From the NCBI GenBank assembly GCA_030531205.1, contig JAUNOC010000003.1, forward strand, positions 1-64,000: a DNA stretch of 64,000 nt. The letters run 5' to 3'. Positions 1-7,819 of this stretch are shown piece after piece (the first letter of the stretch is position 1; each line of letters begins with the position of its first letter). The stretch is from Phascolarctobacterium sp. Lineage in GTDB: Bacteria > Bacillota > Negativicutes > Acidaminococcales > Acidaminococcaceae. The notes under the pieces are model-generated. The model was not told the DNA's origin. It did not search any database and worked only from the letters and a program-made list of their open reading frames with translations. Position numbers and translations under genes: made by a program.

Positions 1-1
1 A

Positions 2-47
2 GCAAAATAAAAGTAGGCACTTTTTTGAGTGTCTACTTTTATTTTAC
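2..47. terminator. Imperfect hairpin at the window edge
   Basis: Bases 2-22 and 27-47 form an inverted repeat (about 18 of 21 pairs) around a short T-rich loop, looking like a terminator or small palindromic repeat. It lies immediately upstream of, and in an open frame with, the truncated exbB, where the first transmembrane helix of ExbB would be expected. It may be a real insertion or a contig-end artefact; the left edge prevents a decision. Confidence 0.4.
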
Positions 48-68
48 CAGTTCAGTGACTGCCCCCGC

Positions 69-449
69 TTGGCAGAAGCGTATTTAAGCCAAGAGAGTAA
101 GGATTTGAGCATTGTGGAAAGTAATGCTAATTTGGCTTTGGATTCTTATGATGAGCATGTTATCTTTTTGGATATGATTGTTACCGCTTCTCCGCTTTTA
201 GGACTTTTAGGAACAATTTTTGGTATGATTAGTGCTTTTAAAGTTTTTGATTTGCGTGCCGGTCAACCTTTTGCCATTACAGGCGGTATTGGCGAGGCGT
301 TGATTGCCACTGCGTTCGGTTTGATGGTGGCACTTTTGGCTTTGGGACTGCATTGTATTTTGCGTTTTTATTCCGACCGCTTGGTTACAGATATTAAAGA
401 ATGTTGTGCTATTTTGGAAATTCGTAAGCAGGACGGGCAAGAGGTATGA
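69..449 (+). CDS. exbB: ExbB/TolQ/MotA-family proton channel protein (N-terminally incomplete)
   Basis: Inner-membrane proton channel subunit of the TonB energising complex. The 126 visible residues hold the two C-terminal transmembrane helices of the family: one with the typical SPLLGLLGTIFGMI stretch (around residues 41-54) and a second beginning GEALIATAFGLMVALLALG. The usual first helix and periplasmic start are absent. The frame stays open to the left edge, but the upstream codons do not resemble ExbB, so the TTG start at 69 is only a formal choice. The stop overlaps the exbD start by 4 bases (ATGA), showing translational coupling. It is either a fragment cut by the window edge or a truncated gene. 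Confidence 0.7.
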   Translation: MAEAYLSQESKDLSIVESNANLALDSYDEHVIFLDMIVTASPLLGLLGTIFGMISAFKVFDLRAGQPFAITGGIGEALIATAFGLMVALLALGLHCILRFYSDRLVTDIKECCAILEIRKQDGQEV

Positions 450-850
450 AACTGCGTGAAAGAAAAAGGGGACTGCCTGCAATCATTGTTATCCCTATGA
501 TAGATATTATGTTTTTTTTGTTGGTCTTTTTCATGATGAGTACCATGTATATGACCAATGTGAAAACTGTGCCTGTAAAATTAAGTGATATGCGTGGTGG
601 AACAGTAACGGATGATGTGGCATTTGCAGTAACCATTGATAATGACAATCATTATTTTGTAGGTGATACTAAGGTAGATTTGGGAGTTTTGCAACAATAC
701 GCCCAAAAAGAGGTACAGAAGAACGCCAATGCCTTCATAGTTGTGAGGACGGATGCCAATAGTTCTTATCATGCTTTTGCCAATTTGGTTGATGCGTTGA
801 AGAGTGTAGGTGTGGCCCGTTTTGGTATTGCCACAGAAGCAGGGGAATAA
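446..850 (+). CDS. exbD: ExbD/TolR-family biopolymer transport protein
   Basis: Partner of ExbB in the TonB motor; converts the proton gradient into motion of TonB. 134 residues, normal length. A single N-terminal transmembrane helix (about residues 14-33) contains the PMIDIMFFLLVFFMMS segment with the conserved membrane aspartate, followed by a periplasmic domain. ATG overlaps the exbB stop as ATGA; tonB follows one base after the stop, so exbB-exbD-tonB is a tight operon. ExbD rather than TolR is inferred from the adjacent TonB. Confidence 0.9.
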   Translation: MKLRERKRGLPAIIVIPMIDIMFFLLVFFMMSTMYMTNVKTVPVKLSDMRGGTVTDDVAFAVTIDNDNHYFVGDTKVDLGVLQQYAQKEVQKNANAFIVVRTDANSSYHAFANLVDALKSVGVARFGIATEAGE

Positions 851-851
851 A

Positions 852-1466
852 ATGAAAAAAAACAATAAGGGATTATTGTTTGGTTTTGCTGTTTCCATAA
901 TTCTACATTTTGTTCTTTTAGGCGGTGCCTGGCTTTTCTCGGATAAAGTGATTTTGGAAGAAACTTCGGATGAGATTTATGAGGCCAGTGATGTGGTGGC
1001 AGATTTTGTGCCGGAACTGGATGAGAATACAATTAAGAATGTGCAAAAAATCGCCCGTCGCCATGTTACCCAAATTGAGATTGTACCTATAAATGATGGT
1101 GTGTTAGATAAATTGTTGGGAAAAAGCCGGTTGATTGCCCGGCAAGTGGAAGACGAGCGGTTGAAAGCCCAACGCAAAACTATTCCGGTAGTTAAAAATC
1201 CTGCTACAAAACCTAAACTTCTTTATCGTACACCTGTTCCTTATCCGGAGGAAGCACAGGGAGAGGTTGGCACTATTGTTGTGTGCTTTTTAGTTGGTTA
1301 TGACGGAGTTCCTGAATATACTTCTACGGCACAATCAAGTGGTAATCGTTTTTTAGATTCTGCCGCTTTGGATAGTTGCATAAAATGGCGTTTTGCACCC
1401 GCGAAGGATGCTCAAGGGCGTTTGGTGCGGTGTTTGGTTTATATTCCAATTACAGTGAAACCATAA
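852..1466 (+). CDS. tonB: TonB-family energy transducer
   Basis: 204-residue protein with a short cytoplasmic tail, one transmembrane helix (about residues 9-28), an extended charged linker, and a C-terminal TonB domain (about 125-204). The domain shows the family pattern: a PYPEEAQ-type entry, G-E-V-G-T-I-V-V strand, a G-V-P turn, an FLDSAALDSCIKWRFAPAK helix/strand and a final strand ending in ITVKP. It would span the periplasm to drive TonB-dependent receptors, which fits a diderm cell. ATG at 852 directly follows the exbD stop and was preferred over in-frame codons inside exbD. No receptor gene is in the window. Confidence 0.88.
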   Translation: MKKNNKGLLFGFAVSIILHFVLLGGAWLFSDKVILEETSDEIYEASDVVADFVPELDENTIKNVQKIARRHVTQIEIVPINDGVLDKLLGKSRLIARQVEDERLKAQRKTIPVVKNPATKPKLLYRTPVPYPEEAQGEVGTIVVCFLVGYDGVPEYTSTAQSSGNRFLDSAALDSCIKWRFAPAKDAQGRLVRCLVYIPITVKP

Positions 1467-1468
1467 AG

Positions 1469-1738
1469 ATGAAACGAAGAGATTTTTTTACAAAGGCATT
1501 TCCTGCTTATGTTTATCGTGTGGGGGAAATGGTCGCCAAGGAATCTGGCTTAAACGAAAAAGAGAATAAAGGATATTTTGATTCATTTGAGAGTGCCTAT
1601 CCATTTTTATCGGAGGTATCTATGGAAATGCTTTATCAGGCGGCAACCCAGTTAGGCATTGACCCTCAAGGGTTGAGCAAATTGGAGTTGGCTAAATTGG
1701 TTTATGAAAACAGAGGCAAAGTTTATCATGACGGTTGA
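1469..1738 (+). CDS. Small protein with an SRR-like N-terminus, unknown function
   Basis: 89 residues, starting two bases after the tonB stop. I do not recognise the family. The N-terminus KRRDFF resembles the twin-arginine motif seen again in the metallohydrolase two genes on, but no hydrophobic segment follows, so it is probably not exported. The rest is predicted helical and acidic, ending in a region that resembles a small SAP/helix-extension-helix-like fold (GIDPQGLSKLELAKLVYENRG). Its place between tonB and a Tat substrate makes an accessory or chaperone-like role possible, which is inference only. It overlaps the next gene by 11 bases. Confidence 0.75.
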   Translation: MKRRDFFTKAFPAYVYRVGEMVAKESGLNEKENKGYFDSFESAYPFLSEVSMEMLYQAATQLGIDPQGLSKLELAKLVYENRGKVYHDG

Positions 1739-2426
1739 TGAAGCGTTAACAAATTCATTACTTCTTTTTATGCAAAAAGGAAAAGGTAATGGAATGGAAT
1801 ATGTAAGTCGCTCTCACACTGCCGCTATGGGCTGGTACTATTGGCTTCATGGTGTGGCAGGGGTTTATGAAATTGAATTGGACAATTTGCAGAATGAGGG
1901 CAGGCAGGCGGAGTTTTACCTGCGTTATTATCCTGATACAGAGGAAGAGGTTTTGATAGATTATTCCGTAGGGGAGCAACTTTTGCGGTTTAATGAAAAC
2001 TTTTTCAACGATACAGCAATTAATGTGGAAAACGAAGAACACGAAATTTGCCCCTGCTGTAGCGTGCCGGAAAAAGAGGGGCAGGAGAAACATTCACATC
2101 ATCATGAAGGGGAGTGCCATTGTCATGAGCATCCGCACCGTAAGGTGGGAATTCCTTTTTTGGCAAAGAAGTTTGAGATGAACAAGAAAATGTTTCTTAT
2201 TGGTAAAGTCCATGTCCGTATCTTGGAAAATGACAAATGTGAAGCAGATGTTATTACCCAAGAGCGATTAATAGAACGGTCAGAGCAAGGTATCAAGTTA
2301 AACAGGGACGGGCAGGAAGTCGAACTGGTCGCCCCGGGTGAAGTGGACAGAAATGTCCCGGGTAACTTTTTGTGTAACCGTTTCATGGAATTTTTTAACA
2401 ACAAACTTTTAGCTGTGTTGGGCTAA
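1728..2426 (+). CDS. Hypothetical protein with a histidine/cysteine-rich metal-binding-like loop
   Basis: 232 residues from ATG 1728 (an in-frame ATG at 1704 would add 8 residues). The family is not recognised. No signal peptide or membrane helix is visible. The centre (about residues 105-140) is very rich in His and Cys: a CPCC motif, then HSHHH, and CHCHEHPHR, a pattern typical of nickel/zinc/copper storage or metallochaperone loops. The flanking parts look like two halves of a globular domain. Being cotranscribed with a Tat-exported metallo-beta-lactamase-fold enzyme, it might supply metal to it before export; this is inference. Confidence 0.78.
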   Translation: MTVDEALTNSLLLFMQKGKGNGMEYVSRSHTAAMGWYYWLHGVAGVYEIELDNLQNEGRQAEFYLRYYPDTEEEVLIDYSVGEQLLRFNENFFNDTAINVENEEHEICPCCSVPEKEGQEKHSHHHEGECHCHEHPHRKVGIPFLAKKFEMNKKMFLIGKVHVRILENDKCEADVITQERLIERSEQGIKLNRDGQEVELVAPGEVDRNVPGNFLCNRFMEFFNNKLLAVLG

Positions 2427-2438
2427 AGAGAAGGGAGA

Positions 2439-2585
2439 ATGCGTATGGAGAACACAGAAATGACCAATGAAAACCAAGGATTTTGTTGGTGTGGCTTTGC
2501 CGCCGGCGTTGTGGGTGGTGCGATTTTATTTTTGTTGACGATTTATTTTGTCAAAGCGACAATGTTCTCGTTGACAGCTGCGTAA
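2439..2585 (+). CDS. 48-residue single-pass membrane peptide
   Basis: Short gene with a good ribosome site (AAGGGAG) before ATG 2439. The first 15 residues are polar, followed by FCWCGF and one Gly/Ala-rich hydrophobic helix (about residues 19-45) and almost no C-terminal tail. Two cysteines sit just before the helix. It fills the gap exactly between the His-rich protein and the Tat substrate, so it probably belongs to the same transcript. Function unknown; a membrane anchor or small subunit of the downstream polytopic protein is possible. Confidence 0.65.
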   Translation: MRMENTEMTNENQGFCWCGFAAGVVGGAILFLLTIYFVKATMFSLTAA

Positions 2586-2598
2586 GGAGGTAAGAAAA

Positions 2599-3687
2599 AT
2601 GGCAGTATCTCGTAGAGATTTCTTAAAAGGCCTGGCAGTTGGCGGTACCACCGGCTATTTTGCTATGGCAGGTTTGTCCTCCACTGTTATGAAGGACATG
2701 TTTGTTCCCGATGAACCGGTCGGCGATGTGGAAATCGGGGAAGTAAAAAGCATTAAATGTACAGTTGTTTCTGAAACCAGTTGGTTTAACAACAAGGTAC
2801 TGGTAGGGGATATGATGAAAGCCGGCGGTTTGCTGGTTAACCAGTACATTATTCCTTGGACACGCAAAGGTGTGGCTGATGGCTTTAATGGTGATAACCG
2901 TGGTGGTTATTGTACATTAATTGATGTAGAATTTATGGACGGCACCAAAAAGAAAATTTTGTTTGACTGCGGTTGGAACAATGCTTGGATGGATGAATGT
3001 TTCCGCCGTGAAGGTGTGGACAAGATGTTGGAAAAAGACCAAATTGATTTGTTCTTTATTACCCATGAGCATTTTGACCATTACTGGGGTGTTGAATCCG
3101 TTACCAAACATTGTAACGATATGCCTGTAATTGTTCCGCATGGTTTTTACAAAGAAGGTTATGACCTGCTTTGCGAAAAAGGTCATTGGGAAGTTGCCGG
3201 TGTAAAGAATGATTATCCGCATAAGGGTAAAGTTCAAGAATTTGAATCCGGCACAGTACATAAGATTTTCCCGGGTGTAGCATCCATTACTTTTGACTCT
3301 TCAATTATTACCCGTGTTAAGGGTGAACAAGCATTAGTATTTAATATCCATGACAAAGGATTGGCAATTGTTACCGGTTGCTGCCACATGGGTATCATTT
3401 CTTTGTTGCAAGAAGTTCGTCATCGTGTTAAGGGTGGCGAAAAGATTTATGCAATTCAAGGCGGTTTGCATATTTCACCGTTTGAAGATTGGGATCCGCA
3501 ATATGATGACTTGATTTTGGCTATACCTAAATATGGTATTGAAGTTATGGGTTGCAACCATTGCACCGGTTATTTGACTGCAGAAAAAATGGTTAAAGCA
3601 GGTCTGCCCGTTGTGCAGGGAACAGCACGCTTTAAGAGTAAAAAACCGTTGTATTTAGGCAATGGTGACCAAATTGTCTTTGGTTGA
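2599..3687 (+). CDS. Tat-exported metallo-beta-lactamase-fold hydrolase (COG1237-like)
   Basis: 362 residues with a clear twin-arginine signal (S4-R5-R6-D7-F8-L9-K10 followed by an apolar stretch to about residue 29). The mature part is a metallo-beta-lactamase fold: T155-H-E-H-F-D-H161 is the HxHxDH metal site, a TGCCHMGII segment near 260-266 supplies another His, and a GGLHI segment near 293 follows. The way these pieces are spaced resembles the COG1237 branch (dihydropterin/MJ0296-like) rather than true beta-lactamases. A near-perfect ribosome site (AAGGAGG) precedes ATG 2599. Export as a folded, metal-loaded enzyme fits the tat genes that follow. The substrate is unknown. Confidence 0.85.
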   Translation: MAVSRRDFLKGLAVGGTTGYFAMAGLSSTVMKDMFVPDEPVGDVEIGEVKSIKCTVVSETSWFNNKVLVGDMMKAGGLLVNQYIIPWTRKGVADGFNGDNRGGYCTLIDVEFMDGTKKKILFDCGWNNAWMDECFRREGVDKMLEKDQIDLFFITHEHFDHYWGVESVTKHCNDMPVIVPHGFYKEGYDLLCEKGHWEVAGVKNDYPHKGKVQEFESGTVHKIFPGVASITFDSSIITRVKGEQALVFNIHDKGLAIVTGCCHMGIISLLQEVRHRVKGGEKIYAIQGGLHISPFEDWDPQYDDLILAIPKYGIEVMGCNHCTGYLTAEKMVKAGLPVVQGTARFKSKKPLYLGNGDQIVFG

Positions 3688-3711
3688 TTTTGAATTTTTG
3701 GAGGTATTACA

Positions 3712-4992
3712 ATGAATACATTAAAAGAGCATATGTGGCTGGAAAGCCGCCTCTTTGAAGACAAAATGAAACAACCAATGCGTGGTATTGTTGGCGTGAT
3801 GGTTTCTTTCATTATGTTCTACATTCTTTGGGAATTCTTTATGGATATCCGTCCCTGGGGCGTTATGAAATGGTACACACCCCAATACGGTTACATGTAT
3901 GTTCGCTGGATTTTGATTGTTGCCATTTGGCAAGCATATATCTTTAATTTCTGGCCGTTCTCTTTGAAATGGCGTGAAAGTAATCATCCTTTGGTTACAG
4001 GTGGCATTTTGATTTTGGTAAACTTTGCTATTGTAGGTGCGGTAATTTGGGGATTTTTCTACAATTTCCTCGGTAAATTGTCCATTCCTTATTTGAGCGT
4101 TGACCAGTTGGAAAGTTTAGGCATGACAAGATTCTATGCCCGTGAATATTCATCCTTGGCTATTTTGATGTTTGCGGCTATTGCATCTTGGTTGAGCCCT
4201 ATTGTTCCTGTATGCTTTGGTAATCATCCCTGGCAGAATATGAAACAACCGGCAAGAGGATTTACCGTATTTATGGTAACATTCTTTATGTCCGTAATTT
4301 TCTTCTTCTGTCTGATGCATCCGCATTACCATGTATTGTTCTGGCCGTTCCAAGAATATGCTGCTGCTTATCCTTGGTGGTACAGTTTTGCTCACACTTT
4401 ACACGGCAACTACAATGTAGGTTGGGTAATGTGCGGTACAGTGGCTATTTGGTTGTTGGAATTGACTTTTGAACGTTATCCTTTCCGTTTGATTAAAAAC
4501 AAAATCGTGCGTGGTTGCGTAGGTTTTGTAGGCGTTTGGCTATTTGCTATGTTGTTGTTCTATATGTTCAACTTCATTCAAGATTTGTCCTGGGGTTATG
4601 CAGTTGATGGGGCAAAACGTATTTATGCTCCTGATTGGCGTTATCTGCATAGTGGTGAATTGGCTATTATGGTGTTGATTCCGGCTATGATTTTGAATTT
4701 CTATTTTGATAACGGACCTAAAAAATATGGCCCCGCATTGAATATTGCTTTGCGTTTGGTTATTATTTTAGTGGCTACCTGCGTATTCCATTATTTGTAT
4801 TACAAATTTAGCCCTGGATTGTTGGGTACCCAGGCAGGATACAGTCATCCGCAACAATTCCCGATGGCACCTGGCATTCTGTTCATTTGTACAATGTTGT
4901 TTCATAACTGGTTTATGGATTTCTGGCCTGGCAAAAAACGCATTGGTAACAGTGATGTAGAATTAGACGCTGAAGGCGAAGAAATTAAATAA
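3712..4992 (+). CDS. Polytopic membrane protein of the metallohydrolase operon
   Basis: 426 residues with about ten to eleven hydrophobic helices and a high content of Trp, Phe and Tyr; His residues occur near membrane borders (HPHYH, FAHTLHGN). No transporter or oxidoreductase signature was recognised. Starts with ATG 3712 after GGAGGTATTACA, 24 bases behind the hydrolase stop, so it is almost certainly cotranscribed. It may be a transporter for the product or substrate of the secreted hydrolase, or a membrane partner; both are guesses. The acidic C-terminal tail is short and cytoplasmic-looking. Confidence 0.8.
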   Translation: MNTLKEHMWLESRLFEDKMKQPMRGIVGVMVSFIMFYILWEFFMDIRPWGVMKWYTPQYGYMYVRWILIVAIWQAYIFNFWPFSLKWRESNHPLVTGGILILVNFAIVGAVIWGFFYNFLGKLSIPYLSVDQLESLGMTRFYAREYSSLAILMFAAIASWLSPIVPVCFGNHPWQNMKQPARGFTVFMVTFFMSVIFFFCLMHPHYHVLFWPFQEYAAAYPWWYSFAHTLHGNYNVGWVMCGTVAIWLLELTFERYPFRLIKNKIVRGCVGFVGVWLFAMLLFYMFNFIQDLSWGYAVDGAKRIYAPDWRYLHSGELAIMVLIPAMILNFYFDNGPKKYGPALNIALRLVIILVATCVFHYLYYKFSPGLLGTQAGYSHPQQFPMAPGILFICTMLFHNWFMDFWPGKKRIGNSDVELDAEGEEIK

Positions 4993-4995
4993 ATC

Positions 4996-5024
4996 TTGAA
5001 TTAACAGATTTTTTTGGGTATAAT
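4996..5024 (+). promoter_or_regulatory. Sigma70-type promoter of the tat genes
   Basis: TTGAAT (4996-5001), a 17-base spacer and a consensus TATAAT (5019-5024). It begins within a few bases of the stop of the membrane protein gene and points to tatB/A/C. Expected start is near 5031, immediately before the hairpin at 5034-5060. Confidence 0.75.
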
Positions 5025-5033
5025 ACCTAAAAC

Positions 5034-5068
5034 GGGCTGTACAGGAGTCCTGTACAGCCCAATTTTTT
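5034..5068 (+). terminator. Terminator-like hairpin in the leader of the tat genes
   Basis: Bases 5034-5045 and 5049-5060 form a perfect 12-bp stem (GGGCTGTACAGG and its complement, loop AGT) followed by AATTTTTT. It can end the upstream operon, but because the promoter at 4996-5024 lies upstream of it, every tat transcript would carry it at its extreme 5' end. Confidence 0.8.
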
Positions 5069-5078
5069 GGAGTGAGAA

Positions 5079-5336
5079 ATGAGTATTGGTTTTGGTGAAA
5101 TATTAATGATATTGTGCGTGGCGTTCTTTGTGGTTGGCCCTAAAGATATGCCAAAAGTAGCCAGAACTTTGGCACGGGGCGTGCGTAAGTTGCGGGAAAT
5201 GATGAAGTCCGTTACGGAAGATTTTGAAGACGAACTGCAACTGGAAGAGGCAAACAAAGGTATTGCTTCGGCTAATGAAGAATTTAAGCGTGTTCAAGAA
5301 AAAGTCAACGAATTGAACAAGGTAATAAAGGAGTGA
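5079..5336 (+). CDS. TatA/TatB-family translocase subunit
   Basis: 85 residues: a short N-terminal membrane helix (GFGEILMILCVAFFVVGP), a hinge with the typical P-K-D-M-P, an amphipathic helix and a long charged coiled tail (to residue 85). The E in the membrane helix and the longer tail are more TatB-like than TatA-like. Twin-arginine translocation moves folded proteins across the inner membrane. ATG 5079 follows GGAGTGAGAA. Four bases separate it from the next tat gene. Assignment as tatB is probable, not certain. Confidence 0.85.
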   Translation: MSIGFGEILMILCVAFFVVGPKDMPKVARTLARGVRKLREMMKSVTEDFEDELQLEEANKGIASANEEFKRVQEKVNELNKVIKE

Positions 5337-5340
5337 GATT

Positions 5341-5529
5341 ATGCGTTTAGGAGCAACAGAATTATTGCTTATTCTCGCCATTGCTTTTATTGTTTTTGGA
5401 GCAGGCAAACTGACTGGTATAGGCAAGGCATTAGGAACCAGTATTCGGGAATTTAAGCAAGAAATGAAAAATCCAGAAAAGGAAGAAGAAAAAAAGAATG
5501 ATGGAGCCGACAAACCTGCCGACAAATAA
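5341..5529 (+). CDS. tatA: Twin-arginine translocase subunit TatA
   Basis: 62 residues, the usual length of a TatA. The N-terminal helix reads GATELLLILAIAFIVFG, followed by the G-A-G-K-L hinge, an amphipathic helix and a lysine/glutamate-rich tail. TatA oligomers form the translocation pathway. ATG 5341 lies just behind GGAGTGAGATT. The 3' end overlaps the start region of tatC by 32 bases, which couples their translation. Confidence 0.88.
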   Translation: MRLGATELLLILAIAFIVFGAGKLTGIGKALGTSIREFKQEMKNPEKEEEKKNDGADKPADK

Positions 5530-6271
5530 TCAAGAAGAATCGGTGGAAGTCGAGCAACTTCAAATGTACGAAAAGCCCATCGGAGAACATTTGCAAGAAT
5601 TACGCAAAAGATTTTTGTGGTGTTTTGTACTTGTCTTGGTGGCTTTTTTTGCTATTGCTTCATATTGGTCAGAAACTTTAGTGGAACTTTTGTCTGCACC
5701 AGTAAAGGCAAAAGGTATCCAATTTATTTATGTAGGACTGGCTGAAGCGTTAGTTGCTCAACTGAAGGTGGCATTTATTGCTGCTGTCGTGGTGGCAAGC
5801 CCGTTTATTATTTGGAATATATGGAGTTTTATTAAGCCGGCACTCTATGATAATGAAAAAAAATATGTGTTGGGGTTTACATTTGCTTCTGTTATTCTTT
5901 TTATATTGGGTGTAGCATTTGGATATATGGTTGTTTTTTTGTCTGCTATTACATTTTTTGTATATGTGGGTCAGGACATTGCTACACCGATGTTGTCCAT
6001 TAGTGACTATGTAAGTTTTCTCTTTGGATTTGTAATTCCGTTTGGTTTGGTTTTTGAAATGCCTATTATCAGTTTTGTATTGGCAAGAATGGGGTTAGTA
6101 ACGGCAAAATCTTTATCAGCATTTAGAAAGTACATTGTCTTAGTAATTTTTGTTGTCGCTGCTTTCTTGACACCTCCCGATGTCTTTTCTCAGTGTCTGA
6201 TGGCATTGCCAATGTTGATTTTATATGAACTTGGTATTATAGTTGTAAAGATATTTGGTAAAAAGGAATAA
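5498..6271 (+). CDS. tatC: Twin-arginine translocase subunit TatC
   Basis: 257 residues with six membrane helices. The signature loop after a polar N-terminus is present (IGEHLQELRKRF, around residues 26-37), as are the FIKPALYDNEKKY segment and the F-G-L-V-F-E-M-P motif of helix 4-5. TatC binds the twin-arginine signal. The start could be either of two consecutive ATG codons (5498 or 5501) within tatA; the SD-like AGGAAGAAGAA is upstream. A dedicated tat locus behind a Tat substrate operon is notable; further Tat substrates elsewhere are likely. Confidence 0.93.
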   Translation: MMEPTNLPTNNQEESVEVEQLQMYEKPIGEHLQELRKRFLWCFVLVLVAFFAIASYWSETLVELLSAPVKAKGIQFIYVGLAEALVAQLKVAFIAAVVVASPFIIWNIWSFIKPALYDNEKKYVLGFTFASVILFILGVAFGYMVVFLSAITFFVYVGQDIATPMLSISDYVSFLFGFVIPFGLVFEMPIISFVLARMGLVTAKSLSAFRKYIVLVIFVVAAFLTPPDVFSQCLMALPMLILYELGIIVVKIFGKKE

Positions 6272-6303
6272 AAAAAACCACCTTTTAAGGTGGCTTTTTT
6301 ATT
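6271..6303. terminator. Bidirectional terminator between tatC and the convergent gene
   Basis: A-run, stem CCACCTT/AAGGTGG (6278-6293 region) and T-run; works in both directions between converging genes. Confidence 0.85.
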
Positions 6304-6305
6304 CC

Positions 6306-7031
6306 TTATTTTTTCTTTTTAATATCGCCGGTTTTGTTGACTAATTTGGTAGCATAGGCACGCATGGCTTCGTTTGCCTGACGGCGGTAGTCCTCAGGGG
6401 GCAGGGCAAATGCCCTGTCCATATTGACTTGGTCGCTTAATTCCACCACATTGTAGCGTGGATTGCCACTGATTTCGTAGCCCTTGAATGTATCTGTGTC
6501 TTTGTCAAAGTAGAAATAAATTTCCTTATCCGCTTTATAGCGGCGGTCATAGTCATAGCCGGTAAATTCATCATAGCCGCCCTCCGGCATACTGTCTGCA
6601 AAATATGGCGTGAACAGTTCTCTGATACTGCGTACCATACCGGGAAGTTCTGGCAGACGGTCATAGGTCTTGTTCACATAATCAATGCTGTACCATTGGT
6701 TGCCTTTGGCAAAAGAATTGACATCCTTGACAATTCTGCCGTAGCCGTCATAGGTGGTCTGGCGTTCTGCACAGATGGCACTTGTCTCGTTGTATTCAAA
6801 ACGATTGTAGCGTACACGTTCAGCTGGTTTGAGTTGTTTGAAAGCATCGCCGCTTAAGATTTCACTCATATCAATTTTTTGAACAACAACCATGTGGAGA
6901 TTATGCTTGGTGGTGTCCAAAGTGGTTTCATAAAAGTTCAAGGAACGCTGCCCGATGTCATAAGCAAGGGCGGTTGCTGTAATAGCACCGCTTAACAAGG
7001 TAATAGCGAAAGTTGCTATATTTTTTTTCAT
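6306..7031 (-). CDS. Exported protein of unknown function
   Basis: 241 residues with a signal peptide (MKK, hydrophobic core to about residue 22, cleavage near ATALA-YD). The mature part is rich in Tyr and Asp and contains repeated short strand-like segments (VVVQKID, RIVKDVNSF, QWYSIDYVNKTY). I do not recognise the family; it might be a periplasmic or outer-membrane-attached protein. A strong AGGAGGAAAAGTAA precedes the ATG. It is transcribed divergently from the response regulator with interleaved promoters, so it may be a target of that system. Confidence 0.8.
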   Translation of the reverse strand: MKKNIATFAITLLSGAITATALAYDIGQRSLNFYETTLDTTKHNLHMVVVQKIDMSEILSGDAFKQLKPAERVRYNRFEYNETSAICAERQTTYDGYGRIVKDVNSFAKGNQWYSIDYVNKTYDRLPELPGMVRSIRELFTPYFADSMPEGGYDEFTGYDYDRRYKADKEIYFYFDKDTDTFKGYEISGNPRYNVVELSDQVNMDRAFALPPEDYRRQANEAMRAYATKLVNKTGDIKKKK

Positions 7032-7058
7032 TTACTTTTCCTCCTGTAAAGATAATAT

Positions 7059-7099
7059 ATTATAACATATTGAAATATAGGTGTGCAAGGTGGTAAAAT
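7059..7099. promoter_or_regulatory. Interleaved divergent promoters
   Basis: Minus strand: TTGCAC (7083-7088) and TATAAT (7059-7064), spacer 18, for the exported protein. Plus strand: TTGAAA (7070-7075) and TAAAAT (7094-7099), spacer 18, for the two-component genes. The two promoters overlap, so polymerase binding should be mutually exclusive. Confidence 0.55.
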
Positions 7100-7129
7100 A
7101 TATTTTAGGTTTCAGGTGCGAGGTGAAAA

Positions 7130-7819
7130 ATGAGTAAGATTTTAATTGCAGATGACAACAAACAGATTGCGGATGTGCTGGCAAAGTTTGTTGCCAAGGA
7201 GGGGATGGAGCCGGTTATAGCCAGCGATGGCGAAATGGCTTTGCAACTTTTTGTCAAGCATGCCCCGAATATTGTGATGGTGCTTTTGGATGTGATGATG
7301 CCAAAGATGGATGGTTTTGAGGTTTGTAAAACTATCAGGCGGGATTCCATGGTTCCCATCATTATGATTACGGCACGGGATGAGGACTATGACAGGATTA
7401 TGGGGTTGGATATGGGGGCGGATGATTATGTGGTGAAACCCTTTTCACCGACAGAGGTCATGGCCCGTATCAGGGCTGTGTTACGCCGGATCAAGAGTCC
7501 TGCCCAGCCGGGAGGGCAGATTTTGACCATCAGCAATCTTTTTATTGATATTGACCGTTATGAGGTACGGATTGGTACAGAAAGTGTGTCTTTGACAAAA
7601 AAAGAGGTGGAATTGCTTTACACATTGGCGAATACTCATATCAAGATGTTCACCCGAGATGATTTATTGGATAAGGTGTGGGGTGCGGATTACGAAGGTA
7701 CGGATAGGGTAGTGGATACCCATATTAAGCGGCTTCGTGCAAAGCTAAATAATTATAAACATCCCGAATGGGATATTAAGACCGTTTGGGGCAGAGGTTA
7801 TAAATTTGAGGTACTTTGA
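7130..7819 (+). CDS. OmpR/PhoB-family response regulator
   Basis: 229 residues. Receiver domain at about 1-120 with acidic pocket D9-D10, phosphoacceptor D54 (LLDVMMPKMDG), and the conserved Thr and Lys (ITARDE, VVKPFSP). A winged-helix DNA-binding domain occupies about 130-229 and ends in the typical VDTHIKRLRAKL and TVWGRGYKFE motifs. ATG 7130 follows GAGGTGAAAA. It overlaps the kinase gene by 4 bases. It is a standard transcription regulator; its targets are not visible, although the divergent exported gene is a candidate. Confidence 0.95.
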   Translation: MSKILIADDNKQIADVLAKFVAKEGMEPVIASDGEMALQLFVKHAPNIVMVLLDVMMPKMDGFEVCKTIRRDSMVPIIMITARDEDYDRIMGLDMGADDYVVKPFSPTEVMARIRAVLRRIKSPAQPGGQILTISNLFIDIDRYEVRIGTESVSLTKKEVELLYTLANTHIKMFTRDDLLDKVWGADYEGTDRVVDTHIKRLRAKLNNYKHPEWDIKTVWGRGYKFEVL

